IMG/VR virus record: IMGVR_UViG_3300007735_000799
Span: 55,267 to 119,266 of that record
DNA length: 64,000 nt
Strand: one strand, 5' to 3'
Source: a virus
The notes under the pieces were generated by a model. It saw only the letters and a list, made by a program, of their open reading frames with translations. It was not told the DNA's origin and searched no databases. Position 1 is the first letter of the stretch, and every line of letters begins with the position of its first letter. Below are positions 45,264-53,468 of the stretch, one piece after another. A program made the position numbers and the translations under genes.

Positions 45264-45760
45264 AACAGCAGCGCAACCGATGCAGGTGCAGGCACAGATG
45301 AAACTTCAAAAGTTCCCGAGATTGCGGCTTGGTCGCCGGGAGTCAAGGTGAAGTGCAATCGCATTTCAATACCTGTAGACGCGGGAAGCGAACTACCAGC
45401 AGACACCCAACCAAAACTATTGGTATACGAATTACCACCGCGAGCAGGAGCCGTTAAAGTAAACGCGGTGCTAGGCATAGCCTGAACCTGCACAGAGTTA
45501 ATCCATGCGGTATACAACATGCCAGAATCAGCGGAAAGGGTTGCTCCATCACGATTAAAATCGCTGAGAACAACGCTAACCGAACCTCGCATATAAGCAG
45601 GAGCAGTTAGCACACCCAATCCGTTAGTCGCAGAGAAATCGTATGTTTGAGTGGTAAAGGTGTTATTGGTTACAATCTGTGAAATTGAAACCAAAGCGGC
45701 TTGTGAAGCATTGGTTGCGGCAAGAGCGAGAACGGTAGTGGCGAGTAGCGGATTACGCAT
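45227..45760 (-). CDS. Secreted PEP-CTERM-like protein
   Basis: 177 residues. Signal peptide MRNPLLATTVLALAATNASQ; then a Thr/Ser-rich beta domain; the C terminus is VPAPASVALLLCAPV then FGFRRKR, that is, a VPxP motif, a hydrophobic helix and a basic end, the tripartite layout of PEP-CTERM exosortase substrates. It would be exported and cleaved or anchored at the host surface if the host has an exosortase. Rare in phages. Followed by a second protein with a similar tail. Confidence 0.65.
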   Translation of the reverse strand: MRNPLLATTVLALAATNASQAALVSISQIVTNNTFTTQTYDFSATNGLGVLTAPAYMRGSVSVVLSDFNRDGATLSADSGMLYTAWINSVQVQAMPSTAFTLTAPARGGNSYTNSFGWVSAGSSLPASTGIEMRLHFTLTPGDQAAISGTFEVSSVPAPASVALLLCAPVFGFRRKR

Positions 45761-46229
45761 TGCGAGAAGTCTTTCGTAGAGAGAAAATTGCGGAACAAAT
45801 CAAGATGACAATAGAGGCGGGTGACGGAACAGGTGGGGGTGGTGGCGGTTCAGGTTCGGGAGTGCCAAGATACGGCACAGAAGTAGTGCTTGGCGTGAGT
45901 GGCACACCCATACAAAACCCTTCAACACGATCAAATGTCACAGAGAACGAAAATACTTGATTGCTGAATTGATACACGCCCACAAGTTGATCGTTTAGAT
46001 ACAGTTTGTAAATCCACAAACCAGTTGCTTCACCTGTAAACATGGTGTTACTGTATTCAGCAAGAGGAACAGTATTCCCCTGAATGGAACTACCAAACTC
46101 TGTAGGCATGGTGAGTGCCGCCTTATACTGCGGCGGTTCGCAGTAAGTCTGTGTAGTGTAAGTAGAACCTTCGTAACTAGCGGTGTACGGCTTGTTGCCG
46201 CTACCGTAAAAGATTGATGTGAATCCCAT
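45753..46229 (-). CDS. Protein with PEP-CTERM-like tail, no clear signal peptide
   Basis: 158 residues. A beta-rich domain, a Pro-rich linker (TPEPEPPPPPP), then VPSPASIVILICSAIF and SLRKTSRNA. The tail copies the plan of the gene at 45227, but MGFTSIFYGSGNKPY is not a signal peptide. GAAGGAG site before ATG. Perhaps the two interact or the second is sorted with the first. Confidence 0.55.
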   Translation of the reverse strand: MGFTSIFYGSGNKPYTASYEGSTYTTQTYCEPPQYKAALTMPTEFGSSIQGNTVPLAEYSNTMFTGEATGLWIYKLYLNDQLVGVYQFSNQVFSFSVTFDRVEGFCMGVPLTPSTTSVPYLGTPEPEPPPPPPVPSPASIVILICSAIFSLRKTSRNA

Positions 46230-46231
46230 AA

Positions 46232-46444
46232 TTATCTCCTTCGGTCGTTGATGGCTTGTGCCCGACGCAGATTTTCGCGGTCATCAGGATTCACCATCAC
46301 AAGATCAGGTGCAGTTTTATGCTGCCAGTCCATAAAACCCTTGTAGGCGCGAACCGATGAACACTTCACGCAAGTCTCTGTGAGAGGAAGGGCTTGCAGA
46401 CGAATCACGGGAATCTCAATCCCGCACTTGATACACGGGCGCAT
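46232..46444 (-). CDS. DksA/TraR-like C4 zinc-finger protein
   Basis: Start at 46444 (MRPCIKCGIEIPVIRLQALP). C-x2-C, IP..RL.A.P, then ETCVKCSS is the zinc-finger signature of DksA/TraR proteins. The 70-residue chain ends basic (RRAQAINDRRR). A possible RNA polymerase secondary-channel binder acting early. Confidence 0.7.
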   Translation of the reverse strand: MRPCIKCGIEIPVIRLQALPLTETCVKCSSVRAYKGFMDWQHKTAPDLVMVNPDDRENLRRAQAINDRRR

Positions 46445-46637
46445 TGTAACCTCGGGTAAAAGTTTGCTTGATGGTTCGGCACTCAACACGGGCTTCGCCG
46501 TCTTTGTGCATACGACGCTGCTTCAGAATGCCGCGATTCCATCCGAACGGCTTGCAGATATGCGGAGCAAGTCGGCGAATAGCAGCAGACTCACGCTCGG
46601 CTTCCATATCAAATCGGTCTAGAACACGCTTAGGCAT
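46416..46637 (-). CDS. Hypothetical basic protein (73 aa)
   Basis: MPKRVLDRFDMEAERESAA then HICKPFGWNRGILKQRRMHK and an RVECRTIKQ stretch. Leaderless-type promoter upstream, first gene of the operon running left to 43.2 kb. Overlaps the zinc-finger gene start by about 29 bases. Not recognised. Confidence 0.55.
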   Translation of the reverse strand: MPKRVLDRFDMEAERESAAIRRLAPHICKPFGWNRGILKQRRMHKDGEARVECRTIKQTFTRGYNAPVYQVRD

Positions 46638-46643
46638 TACTAT

Positions 46644-46671
46644 AGTATACCCTATATTAAATCACAGTCAA
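46644..46671 (-). promoter_or_regulatory. Sigma70-like promoter, leaderless type
   Basis: TTGACT (46666-46671), 16 bases, TATACT (46644-46649); six bases to ATG at 46637. Confidence 0.75.
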
Positions 46672-46713
46672 GGCATAATTGAAATTTAAAATATTTAAAT
46701 ATTTTAAATTAAA

Positions 46714-46744
46714 TAAAAACGGCGAGTTTAACCTCGCCGCTTTT
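46714..46744. terminator. Intrinsic terminator after the structural gene
   Basis: CGGCGAG pairs with CTCGCCG (46720-46739), with TTTTTATTT on the minus side. It ends the 646-aa gene just before the next promoter. Confidence 0.8.
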
Positions 46745-46765
46745 ACAAATTTAAATTTATGATAT

Positions 46766-48706
46766 TTAGTTTGTTGTTGGTGGAATATAGGTTTGATTTA
46801 CTCCACCAGTCTCTATAGTATAACCAGTTCTGAGAATGTCAGCATAATTAGCATTTGAAGAATATGCTGGATTATTGCCGGGAGAGTAGAGATTTGCTCT
46901 AGCATCAATTCCACCTATACCATCACTACCAACAACTTTACTGTTTGCAAATTGTGTACCCTTAGATGGTCTTATTGTGCAAGTATCATCTTCAACCAAG
47001 ATACCGCCAACGATTTGTGTGTTTACACCTGTTCCTGTGAAACCACCTATGAATAAGGCATCCATATCAGGATTTCTAGAGAAATCCAAAGATGCTCCCT
47101 CACGCATTCTCAACGCTCCCATATAAACGGTTGCATTATTTGAACCACGAGACGAGTAATATACATTTGCACCATGAGCGAGCACATTACCTAACTGACA
47201 ATTTCCTAAAAGTTCTAGAGAATAAGAGGTTATTGCTCCTAACTCCGAATCACTTCTTGTTTGATCCCAATCTGGTGTGCCGTCTCTAGTGTTTGAATAC
47301 ATTTCTATAGAAGGAACAAAGGTGTAGAATCCTGTCACCGAATCTGCTGTAGCATAAATTGGGCCAGCAGTTCCACCAAACTCACCAACTCCAATTAGAG
47401 GATTTGTTGTGGACCAAGTAAATCCTGACATGCCTTTAGCGTAATTAGTGTTGTAGGTTGACGGATTTGTATTTGCAAGTATTCTGTTGTTCCAAGGTAA
47501 ATCTGTTTTTGCAGAAGCAGTTCCGTATGTTGCTTGTCTAGCACCAGCGGTTATTCCACCTGCAAAATATAGAACCCAAGGATGATAACGAGGATCATTA
47601 TTCTCAGTATCAATAACCAATCCACCAACTCTTGATTGTGGGCCTACAGATGTGTAATTGTGATAATCGGTTTGAATGCTTCCTGCTGTGCAAGCCTCAA
47701 ACATCATAGCCGCATCTCCTTGAGAAATGACGGAACGGAAAGTACCTGTTCTAAACACATAAGAGTGTAAAGGATTTCCACGACTTAGAATTTTAAGATC
47801 TGAAACAATCTGATTACTACCAGCAAGTTTGTCTCCAACCGTGTTGATGTCTAAGTTAAAAATTCTGTTTTGTGGTGTTGCGTTATCTCCTGGAGAGATT
47901 AAAAAGGCGGTTCTTGTGCCGAGAGAATCCTTTCCGCCTACACGAACTCGCAAACCTGCTTTTGCTTCTGCTGAAATTGAAGCATCAGTTCCCGTCCATC
48001 CTCCGCCAACCCAAGCATTCTCTGCTCTAGTATTAATGTCTCCCGCAGTATAACCTTGGAGAGAAAGATTCCATACACTCTTCAAGTAACGAAGAATATC
48101 TCCTGTAATTCCTCCTCCCAGATAAGGGAATGGATATTTGCTACTTTCCGAATTACTGATTGCTTGAACGGGGGTTGCTATTCCGCTTCCGTGTGGGTTG
48201 ATTGTCTGAAGCATTTGGAAGTAAAATGCTTCAGGGTTAATTCCAATATATGATGCAGCATTATTGATATTTTCTGTGCTGAATATTTTATTTGGCTCGT
48301 TAACAGAAACAGTACTATTAATAAGTTTTAGACTAATTGCATTAGATACCGAATCCATGCCGCTAACAGCAAGATTATCGGTTGCAATCACCATCATTGC
48401 GCCGCCTCCTGTAACACCAGCAGTATAGCCTGTGGAGCCGTGAGCATCGCCAGCGGTTTGACCTTGACACCAATTGCCTGCCGTACTACCAATACCGGTT
48501 GAGCCACTATAGCCACCGTATAGAAGTGGACTGAAGCAGTGAAGATCAGTACCGATCTTTACGGTATCGTTTCCTTGTGGTAATCTGCCGTAGGTTGAAG
48601 CACGAATAATTCCTTGATTTGTGCTTACTGCCCAGTTATTAATATTGTTCCAATAAAATTTTGTTATATTGTTGCCTGTGGAACCGATCCAGTGGAATTC
48701 TGCCAT
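46766..48706 (-). CDS. Structural (tail fibre/adhesin-like) protein (646 aa)
   Basis: Opens MAEFHWIGSTGNNITKFYWN. Long, Gly/Thr/Ser/Asn-rich, many beta strands with GGGITGDILR-like turns; the C-terminal part has LRMREGASLDFSRNPDMDAL, TQIVGGILVEDDTCTIRPS, which recurs in the gene at the right edge. Probably a virion surface or tail protein. Late promoter upstream. Confidence 0.55.
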   Translation of the reverse strand: MAEFHWIGSTGNNITKFYWNNINNWAVSTNQGIIRASTYGRLPQGNDTVKIGTDLHCFSPLLYGGYSGSTGIGSTAGNWCQGQTAGDAHGSTGYTAGVTGGGAMMVIATDNLAVSGMDSVSNAISLKLINSTVSVNEPNKIFSTENINNAASYIGINPEAFYFQMLQTINPHGSGIATPVQAISNSESSKYPFPYLGGGITGDILRYLKSVWNLSLQGYTAGDINTRAENAWVGGGWTGTDASISAEAKAGLRVRVGGKDSLGTRTAFLISPGDNATPQNRIFNLDINTVGDKLAGSNQIVSDLKILSRGNPLHSYVFRTGTFRSVISQGDAAMMFEACTAGSIQTDYHNYTSVGPQSRVGGLVIDTENNDPRYHPWVLYFAGGITAGARQATYGTASAKTDLPWNNRILANTNPSTYNTNYAKGMSGFTWSTTNPLIGVGEFGGTAGPIYATADSVTGFYTFVPSIEMYSNTRDGTPDWDQTRSDSELGAITSYSLELLGNCQLGNVLAHGANVYYSSRGSNNATVYMGALRMREGASLDFSRNPDMDALFIGGFTGTGVNTQIVGGILVEDDTCTIRPSKGTQFANSKVVGSDGIGGIDARANLYSPGNNPAYSSNANYADILRTGYTIETGGVNQTYIPPTTN

Positions 48707-48763
48707 TAGTGTTCTCCCTTTGAGAATTAGTAGTGGTTATAAAGTCTATACCTTGTGTTAGGT

Positions 48764-48771
48764 GTATTTAT
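48764..48771 (-). promoter_or_regulatory. T4-type late promoter
   Basis: ATAAATAC on the minus strand, 57 bases before the structural gene. Confidence 0.6.
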
Positions 48772-48818
48772 TATTAAAGGGATTTTCGTTACCATTTTTT
48801 TTATTATTTTCTATTTTA

Positions 48819-48846
48819 TTGCATTTTTACTTAAATAGAGTATGCT
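48819..48846 (+). promoter_or_regulatory. Sigma70-like promoter, leaderless type (plus strand)
   Basis: TTGCAT (48819-48824), 16 bases, TATGCT (48841-48846); seven bases to ATG at 48854. Divergent from the late promoter at 48764. Confidence 0.55.
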
Positions 48847-48853
48847 TGACACT

Positions 48854-49342
48854 ATGGAAACGGTGATACCTTTACCCCCAAAATTCCCTAATATCGACCA
48901 ATTTGTCTATTGGGCGATTAAAACGACTCTTATTAAGAAGGTTCCAGAACGAGCAATCAACGAAATGGGACTTCATAAATGGTGGATTATGCGAGATTAC
49001 TCTCGTGGCGTTAACTCGCCCGAAACTTATGTAATGTTTGTAAATATTGATGTAAACAACCCTCCAATATGTGAATTAAACACCGCTTTTGTGTGTTGGA
49101 ATCCAAGATCGTTTGGTTGGCGAATGTGGGAAAGGTGTTGGCGAGCACTAAAAAAGGCAAACTACCCGAAGCGTGGAGACTTGCTACAAGTTATTCCATT
49201 AATAGAAGGAATGAGTTTCAATTTGCGTCAGATGGTTCCTATTGCATCTAAAGCAGAACAATCTCGTAGGCTTTGGTATAACATGCAGGGAATAGGTTGG
49301 ACTCTTGTTGCTCAAGGCGAAACTCTAATTCGCAAACCATAA
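48854..49342 (+). CDS. Hypothetical protein (162 aa), AR-W-like tail
   Basis: Start at 48854 (METVIPLPPKFPNID) by promoter spacing; ATG at 48842 is also possible. Many Trp (KWWIMRDYSRG, GWRMWERCWRAL), and KAEQSRRLWYNMQGIGWTLV near the end, a loose match to the AR-W helix. Not recognised. Confidence 0.55.
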   Translation: METVIPLPPKFPNIDQFVYWAIKTTLIKKVPERAINEMGLHKWWIMRDYSRGVNSPETYVMFVNIDVNNPPICELNTAFVCWNPRSFGWRMWERCWRALKKANYPKRGDLLQVIPLIEGMSFNLRQMVPIASKAEQSRRLWYNMQGIGWTLVAQGETLIRKP

Positions 49343-49346
49343 ATAC
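49339..49346 (+). promoter_or_regulatory. T4-type late promoter
   Basis: ATAAATAC overlapping the stop of the upstream gene, 18 bases before the ATG at 49365. Confidence 0.5.
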
Positions 49347-49364
49347 ATTCAAAGGATTTATACT

Positions 49365-49736
49365 ATGCATTCCTCTACACATAAAGTTCTGCCACCAAAA
49401 GGCTCAAAGGTTTGGAGTCTAGTATCTCCTGAAACTCCGCAGAACATAAAGCGAATTTTACAGTTCGCACAAGATCCAGTAACAAATATAATTTACATTA
49501 GCAATCTTGGTGATACAGTATTGTCCCTGAGTATACACCATACCGAACATCTTGGTTCTCCTGTTAGTGGGAAATCTTCTTTGAGTTTACGAGAACTGAA
49601 CTCTTCCACTCCTGCTACTAGTGTCCATGATGTAACATTGTATCCTGTGGAAAAATCTGGCTCTTATGTGACAAGTTTGGATTTTGCTCGTAAGATTTGG
49701 GATAACTTGGTAAACGCTGGCTACAAGACTGTTTAA
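49365..49736 (+). CDS. AR-W family protein (123 aa)
   Basis: Beta-rich body and C-terminal VTSLDFARKIWDNLVNAGYK. AAAGGA site upstream. Function unknown; the only clear plus-strand member of the family. Confidence 0.6.
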   Translation: MHSSTHKVLPPKGSKVWSLVSPETPQNIKRILQFAQDPVTNIIYISNLGDTVLSLSIHHTEHLGSPVSGKSSLSLRELNSSTPATSVHDVTLYPVEKSGSYVTSLDFARKIWDNLVNAGYKTV

Positions 49737-49747
49737 AGGAGTCTAAA

Positions 49748-49960
49748 ATGTCTAGAATCAAGGAATCAAAAACCCGTTTTGAAGCACGGGAAGACGGTGC
49801 TACTTTTGAAATACAACACGATGAAGACAGCAATCACCTGTGCTTCACAGGACAGAACTATGTGTATTTGGATAAAGATCAGGCGGGGCGTCTTTACGAT
49901 TGGTTGAAGAAAAATCTTCGTCGTATGAACTCGTATAAGCGCAACAGAGAAGCAGCATAA
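49748..49960 (+). CDS. Hypothetical protein (70 aa)
   Basis: MSRIKESKTRFEAREDGATF, then LCFTGQNYVYLDKDQAGRLY and a basic helix DWLKKNLRRMNSYKRN. AAAGGAG site upstream. Not recognised. Confidence 0.6.
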   Translation: MSRIKESKTRFEAREDGATFEIQHDEDSNHLCFTGQNYVYLDKDQAGRLYDWLKKNLRRMNSYKRNREAA

Positions 49961-49993
49961 CTACTTACTCACAAATTCATAAAGGATTATCAC

Positions 49994-50194
49994 ATGGCTA
50001 AAAAGGTATCAAAGAAACTCAGTAAAAGCAAGAGCAAGAAGAAGCATGCAGTAAAGGTAAAGTTAAACAAGGATACTCCATACGAAGTGGAGTGGTTGTT
50101 TGTTCCTAAGACTCCTACCGGCAAGTTTAGTGCTTTTGGTGAATGGTTGATTAGAGTTAGCAAGACTGTTTGGACTAAGGTCACCGGTAATTAA
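49994..50194 (+). CDS. Lys-rich small protein (66 aa)
   Basis: The first 25 residues are almost all Lys, Ser and Val (MAKKVSKKLSKSKSKKKHAV), then YEVEWLFVPKTPTGKFSAFG. Probably nucleic-acid binding or a small packaged protein; not recognised. Confidence 0.55.
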   Translation: MAKKVSKKLSKSKSKKKHAVKVKLNKDTPYEVEWLFVPKTPTGKFSAFGEWLIRVSKTVWTKVTGN

Positions 50195-50195
50195 A

Positions 50196-50885
50196 ATGAA
50201 AACTTTCGGCGATCATCTAGATCAACACAGAGAATACGAACAAGAGATTGCGGAATTCACCTATCTCACTCAGAAAACACATAACGCAAGAATAATTGGT
50301 TATGTTGACGGTACTTCAATCTATTTGTTTGAAGCAAAAAGTTCTGATGGAGTTCTAATTACTTCTGGTTGGCAGGGCGATGAGCCTGCGGGTTGGGGTG
50401 CATCAAAGATTTTGTGTCAAAGATTTCCAAACGCATCGTTTATTCCTTTTGTGTCGCCTGCTTGTTTCAAGAGTAGACAACACCGAAACGATTACGGTCA
50501 GAATGTAGATCGTAGGTGGCCCAATCCTGAAAGTTCAGAAGGCAAAGTTTTAAAAGGAATAACCAAGGATTTAATTCGTCTTGGAAATCGTTGTTTCATT
50601 TCTTTGCAAGAAGATCCACATCGGTTTATTTCGTATTTTTACGGATGGGGTGTGGGAGTAGAAATGGAAGAGTTGATTACTCGCAAACTCAAAGAGCATT
50701 TTCCACTAACAGAAGACCCAAGACATACTGTACACGAAGGTATGTTTGGCGGGTACATGGTGAGTTCTGGTAGCAGAATGGCTATTCAGTTAGAGACTCC
50801 CGGCGATGGTTCTTACACCATCTCTAAGCGTATTGATTGTCAGGTTGATACTGCTTCGGCTATTATTAAAGCCACCGCAGATTAA
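50196..50885 (+). CDS. Zinc carboxypeptidase-like protein with altered metal sites
   Basis: 229 residues. The chain follows the order of M14/succinylglutamate desuccinylase-like proteins: LITSGWQGDEPAGWGASKI, FIPFVSPACFKSRQHRNDYG, VDRRWP and CFISLQEDPHRF..YFYGWG. In active enzymes the first and third motifs are GxHGDEPAG and SLHED; here both His are Gln (WQGDEP, LQEDP). The protein may be inactive or bind another metal or ligand. It has an MKTFGDHL start that only weakly resembles the capsid leader. Confidence 0.5.
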   Translation: MKTFGDHLDQHREYEQEIAEFTYLTQKTHNARIIGYVDGTSIYLFEAKSSDGVLITSGWQGDEPAGWGASKILCQRFPNASFIPFVSPACFKSRQHRNDYGQNVDRRWPNPESSEGKVLKGITKDLIRLGNRCFISLQEDPHRFISYFYGWGVGVEMEELITRKLKEHFPLTEDPRHTVHEGMFGGYMVSSGSRMAIQLETPGDGSYTISKRIDCQVDTASAIIKATAD

Positions 50886-51397
50886 CTTTTAACTTTAAAT
50901 CCCAACGCTTTGGCAATCTTAGGAAACTTCTTAGGATATTTCTCTACCAACTTCTTGAGAGTTTCATAGGCTAGTTGCTGCATGTTCAGCATCTTTTTGC
51001 CCTCAGGAGAAACTTTATCCTTTGCTGGCTCTGCTGACTTTTCAGCGGCTTCTTCCATATCACCCTTGGTTTGTGCGGTAGAGGTGTTGCCGTGCTTTTT
51101 TAAAGTTTTAGGATTGGCTGTGGGAGGAGACTTTGGGTCTTCCGTCTTGGGGGCCAGTTTCTTCTTGCCTTGCCCTGTTCCTGCGTGTTTGGCTAGACTC
51201 AAATCCTCTACGCCAGTAGCCGCTACATGGGTTCCCAGACTCTCTAGAATGACCTGTGTTGCGTTTTCATCTAGAGACCCCTCTACGACCACATATCCTG
51301 CGTGAGTGTGTCTTGCGGTGTATCCCCGATTCTGTAACCGCTCAACCACAAAACGGGCTGAGGATATGGTTGGAAATTTAAAAATAGAGTTGTTCAT
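50882..51397 (-). CDS. Hypothetical protein (171 aa)
   Basis: N-terminal strand-helix-strand (SARFVVERLQNRGYTARHTH, VVVEGSLDENATQVILESLG), a Lys/Pro-rich linker and a C-terminal helical tail with KYPKKFPKIAKALGFKVKS. Late promoter upstream. No family recognised. It overlaps the plus-strand gene's stop by four bases. Confidence 0.55.
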   Translation of the reverse strand: MNNSIFKFPTISSARFVVERLQNRGYTARHTHAGYVVVEGSLDENATQVILESLGTHVAATGVEDLSLAKHAGTGQGKKKLAPKTEDPKSPPTANPKTLKKHGNTSTAQTKGDMEEAAEKSAEPAKDKVSPEGKKMLNMQQLAYETLKKLVEKYPKKFPKIAKALGFKVKS

Positions 51398-51417
51398 TTT
51401 CTCTCCCTGTTGCTTCT

Positions 51418-51433
51418 GTATTTAGTTAAATAC
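51418..51433. promoter_or_regulatory. Back-to-back late promoter pair
   Basis: GTATTTAG (minus CTAAATAC, 51418-51425) and TTAAATAC (plus, 51426-51433) form an inverted repeat that serves the gene at 51397 and the one at 51438, the latter starting four bases after its octamer. Confidence 0.6.
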
Positions 51434-51437
51434 CGAT

Positions 51438-51581
51438 ATGAGCATAAGCGAACAAGAACTACAGACTATTATTCAGGAATTGAAAAACTACCGAGCAAAT
51501 GTTGCTGCTAGCATGATGCGTATACGGGAAATTGAACAATTCTTGGAAAGCCGACTGCCACAGAAACAGCAACAGTCTTAA
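51438..51581 (+). CDS. Small coiled-coil protein (47 aa)
   Basis: MSISEQELQTIIQELKNYRA, then SMMRIREIEQFLESRLPQKQ, a heptad-like coil. Its start lies four bases after a plus-strand late octamer. The stop overlaps the gp46 stop by four bases (tail to tail). Function unknown. Confidence 0.5.
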   Translation: MSISEQELQTIIQELKNYRANVAASMMRIREIEQFLESRLPQKQQQS

Positions 51582-53296
51582 GCAATCTTACTGAAGTTAT
51601 TCTTCTTAGTGAAGGTAAGATGGCTGGTGAACTTGGTTTCTAGCAATTCCTTTGGTTTATGTGAGATCACGAACGCATTGGTTCCGTCTCCAATAGCCCG
51701 AAGAATCTCAAGGAATGATTCCACCGAAGCATCATCAAGGCTACCGTCTAGAACCTCATCCATAATCAACAGATTGGTGTCTAGGCTGTTCTTCAGGGTA
51801 GCGATGGTTCGCCACGCAAACAGCAGGGCCAAATCAATCTTACGCTTCTCGCCTTCCGAGAATGAAGAGTATGTAAACACATCACGATGTCGGCTTTTGA
51901 TGGTTTCGTTGAACTCTTCATCCAAGTTGAATGATACAAACAATCCCATCTGATTCAGGTATCGGTTGATGATTTGATTGATGACGGGAATGTAATGCTT
52001 GATGATTCTGCTCTTGATACCACTATCCTTTAGTAGAGCAGAAGCAATACCAAAATAATATTGATCGTCCACCATCTCTTTTCGGGTGTCTTCAAGTTCT
52101 TGTAATCCTTCTTGCAGTTTAGTCAGTTCTTTTTCGTCTGCATCGCCTTGTGCCTTCTTTGCGGTTTCAAGTTCAACCAAACGACTCTCAAGTTTCTTAC
52201 GATTTGTAATTGTGGTTTGTAGACTTGCCGATGCTTGCGAACGCTTCACTTCAAGCGAACGAATTTCACCAAGCACAGAGTGAATCTGCTCTACTCGTTC
52301 GTTGGCTTTGCCCATAGAATCTTCAATATCGGTGATAGCCTCTTGAAGTTCCTTGCCCTTCTTGGTTTTAGTTTCCACAACAGCAGACTTAAACTGCGGA
52401 TCAATCTTCTGTGAGCAGGTTGGACACGAATCGTTCTTGTTGTAAAAATCTATCTCGTTAACAATAGTCTTTACTTTACCTTTTAGTTGACGCTGAATAG
52501 TAGATAGATCGGTGATACTTTTACTGACGGTATCAGTATCTTCAATCAAAGCGTGTTTGTTGTTGATGTCTTGATCTAGTTTTTCAATTGCTTGAATTAA
52601 AATCTCTTCATCTTCGTTGCACTTCAATACATCTGCACGACATTGATCCGCTGCAATATCTGTATTCTTGCCTCTATTCTCAAGATACTTCTGATTCAGA
52701 CGAACCTTTTCTCGTTCTACATTTACATCTGCATCAGTAACCGCCAACTCTTCCTTGAGTTTAGACAGTTTGCCTTTCAGCAATCCGTTCATTACAGAGA
52801 AGATGTTGATATCAAGAATGGATTCCACAACTGCTCTGCGCTCGGCTGCGGTTAAACGCATGAACGGAACATAGTTGGCTGAACCTAAGATTACCACCTG
52901 ACAGAACGCTTTGTATGACATACGAAGAACTTGTTCTTCAAACTGCTTTTGGTAATCTTTGCTCTTGGCGTCCTGATCTACAAGTTTGCCGTTCTTGTAA
53001 ATCTCAAATACAGCAGGTTCTAGTCCACGCTTAATTAAGTAGACATCAGAGCCAACTTCCATATCAAGTTCAACAAGGCAATCCTTTTCGTTTACCGAAT
53101 TCACGAGTTGCGGCTTGTTGATGTTGCGATAAGGTTTACCAAAAAGAGCAAAGGTAAGAGCATCCAAAAGGGTACTCTTACCTGCTCCGTTTTCACCTGA
53201 TATTAAAGTTGTATTTGAGGCACACAGGTCTACTTTCGTAGGATACTGTCCTGTAGAAAGGAAGTTAGACCAGCGTATCTGCTTAAATTTAATCAT
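51578..53296 (-). CDS. 46: Recombination endonuclease subunit gp46 (SbcC/Rad50-like)
   Basis: 572 residues. Walker A GENGAGKS (34-41), signature SFSEGEKRKIDLALL, Walker B LLIMDEVLDGS and the zinc-hook DSCPTCSQKI in the long coiled coil. With gp47 it forms the Mre11/Rad50-type nuclease that processes DNA ends for recombination-dependent replication. Here gp47 is not adjacent but about 4 kb to the right. Confidence 0.93.
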   Translation of the reverse strand: MIKFKQIRWSNFLSTGQYPTKVDLCASNTTLISGENGAGKSTLLDALTFALFGKPYRNINKPQLVNSVNEKDCLVELDMEVGSDVYLIKRGLEPAVFEIYKNGKLVDQDAKSKDYQKQFEEQVLRMSYKAFCQVVILGSANYVPFMRLTAAERRAVVESILDINIFSVMNGLLKGKLSKLKEELAVTDADVNVEREKVRLNQKYLENRGKNTDIAADQCRADVLKCNEDEEILIQAIEKLDQDINNKHALIEDTDTVSKSITDLSTIQRQLKGKVKTIVNEIDFYNKNDSCPTCSQKIDPQFKSAVVETKTKKGKELQEAITDIEDSMGKANERVEQIHSVLGEIRSLEVKRSQASASLQTTITNRKKLESRLVELETAKKAQGDADEKELTKLQEGLQELEDTRKEMVDDQYYFGIASALLKDSGIKSRIIKHYIPVINQIINRYLNQMGLFVSFNLDEEFNETIKSRHRDVFTYSSFSEGEKRKIDLALLFAWRTIATLKNSLDTNLLIMDEVLDGSLDDASVESFLEILRAIGDGTNAFVISHKPKELLETKFTSHLTFTKKNNFSKIA

Positions 53297-53322
53297 GGTA
53301 TAAAAATCTCTTTAAGGTGAAA

Positions 53323-53436
53323 TTACTTGTTCCAAGGCATCTTGGTTGAAACCCACTTCCAAAGTGGTGCTCCAATTAGTGCGCCTGCAACAAACATCAA
53401 TACACTCCACCATGCAGTTCCTAGTAGTTCGCTCAT
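53323..53436 (-). CDS. 37-residue membrane micro-protein
   Basis: Frame not in usual length cut-offs: MSELLGTAWWSVLMFVAGAL, then IGAPLWKWVSTKMPWNK. One transmembrane helix (about 6-25). AAAGGAGGAG site before ATG and a late promoter at 53460-53467. Function unknown. Confidence 0.55.
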   Translation of the reverse strand: MSELLGTAWWSVLMFVAGALIGAPLWKWVSTKMPWNK

Positions 53437-53459
53437 GTTAGTCTCCTCCTTTCCTACCT

Positions 53460-53467
53460 GTATTTAG
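53460..53467 (-). promoter_or_regulatory. T4-type late promoter
   Basis: CTAAATAC on the minus strand, 23 bases before the micro-protein at 53436, in the stop region of the upstream gene. Confidence 0.6.
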
Positions 53468-53468
53468 G

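Noticed and set aside
45753-46229. Signal peptide on the second PEP-CTERM-like protein
   Set aside because: Residues 1-20 are polar and Gly-rich with no hydrophobic core, so export by the usual route is not supported.
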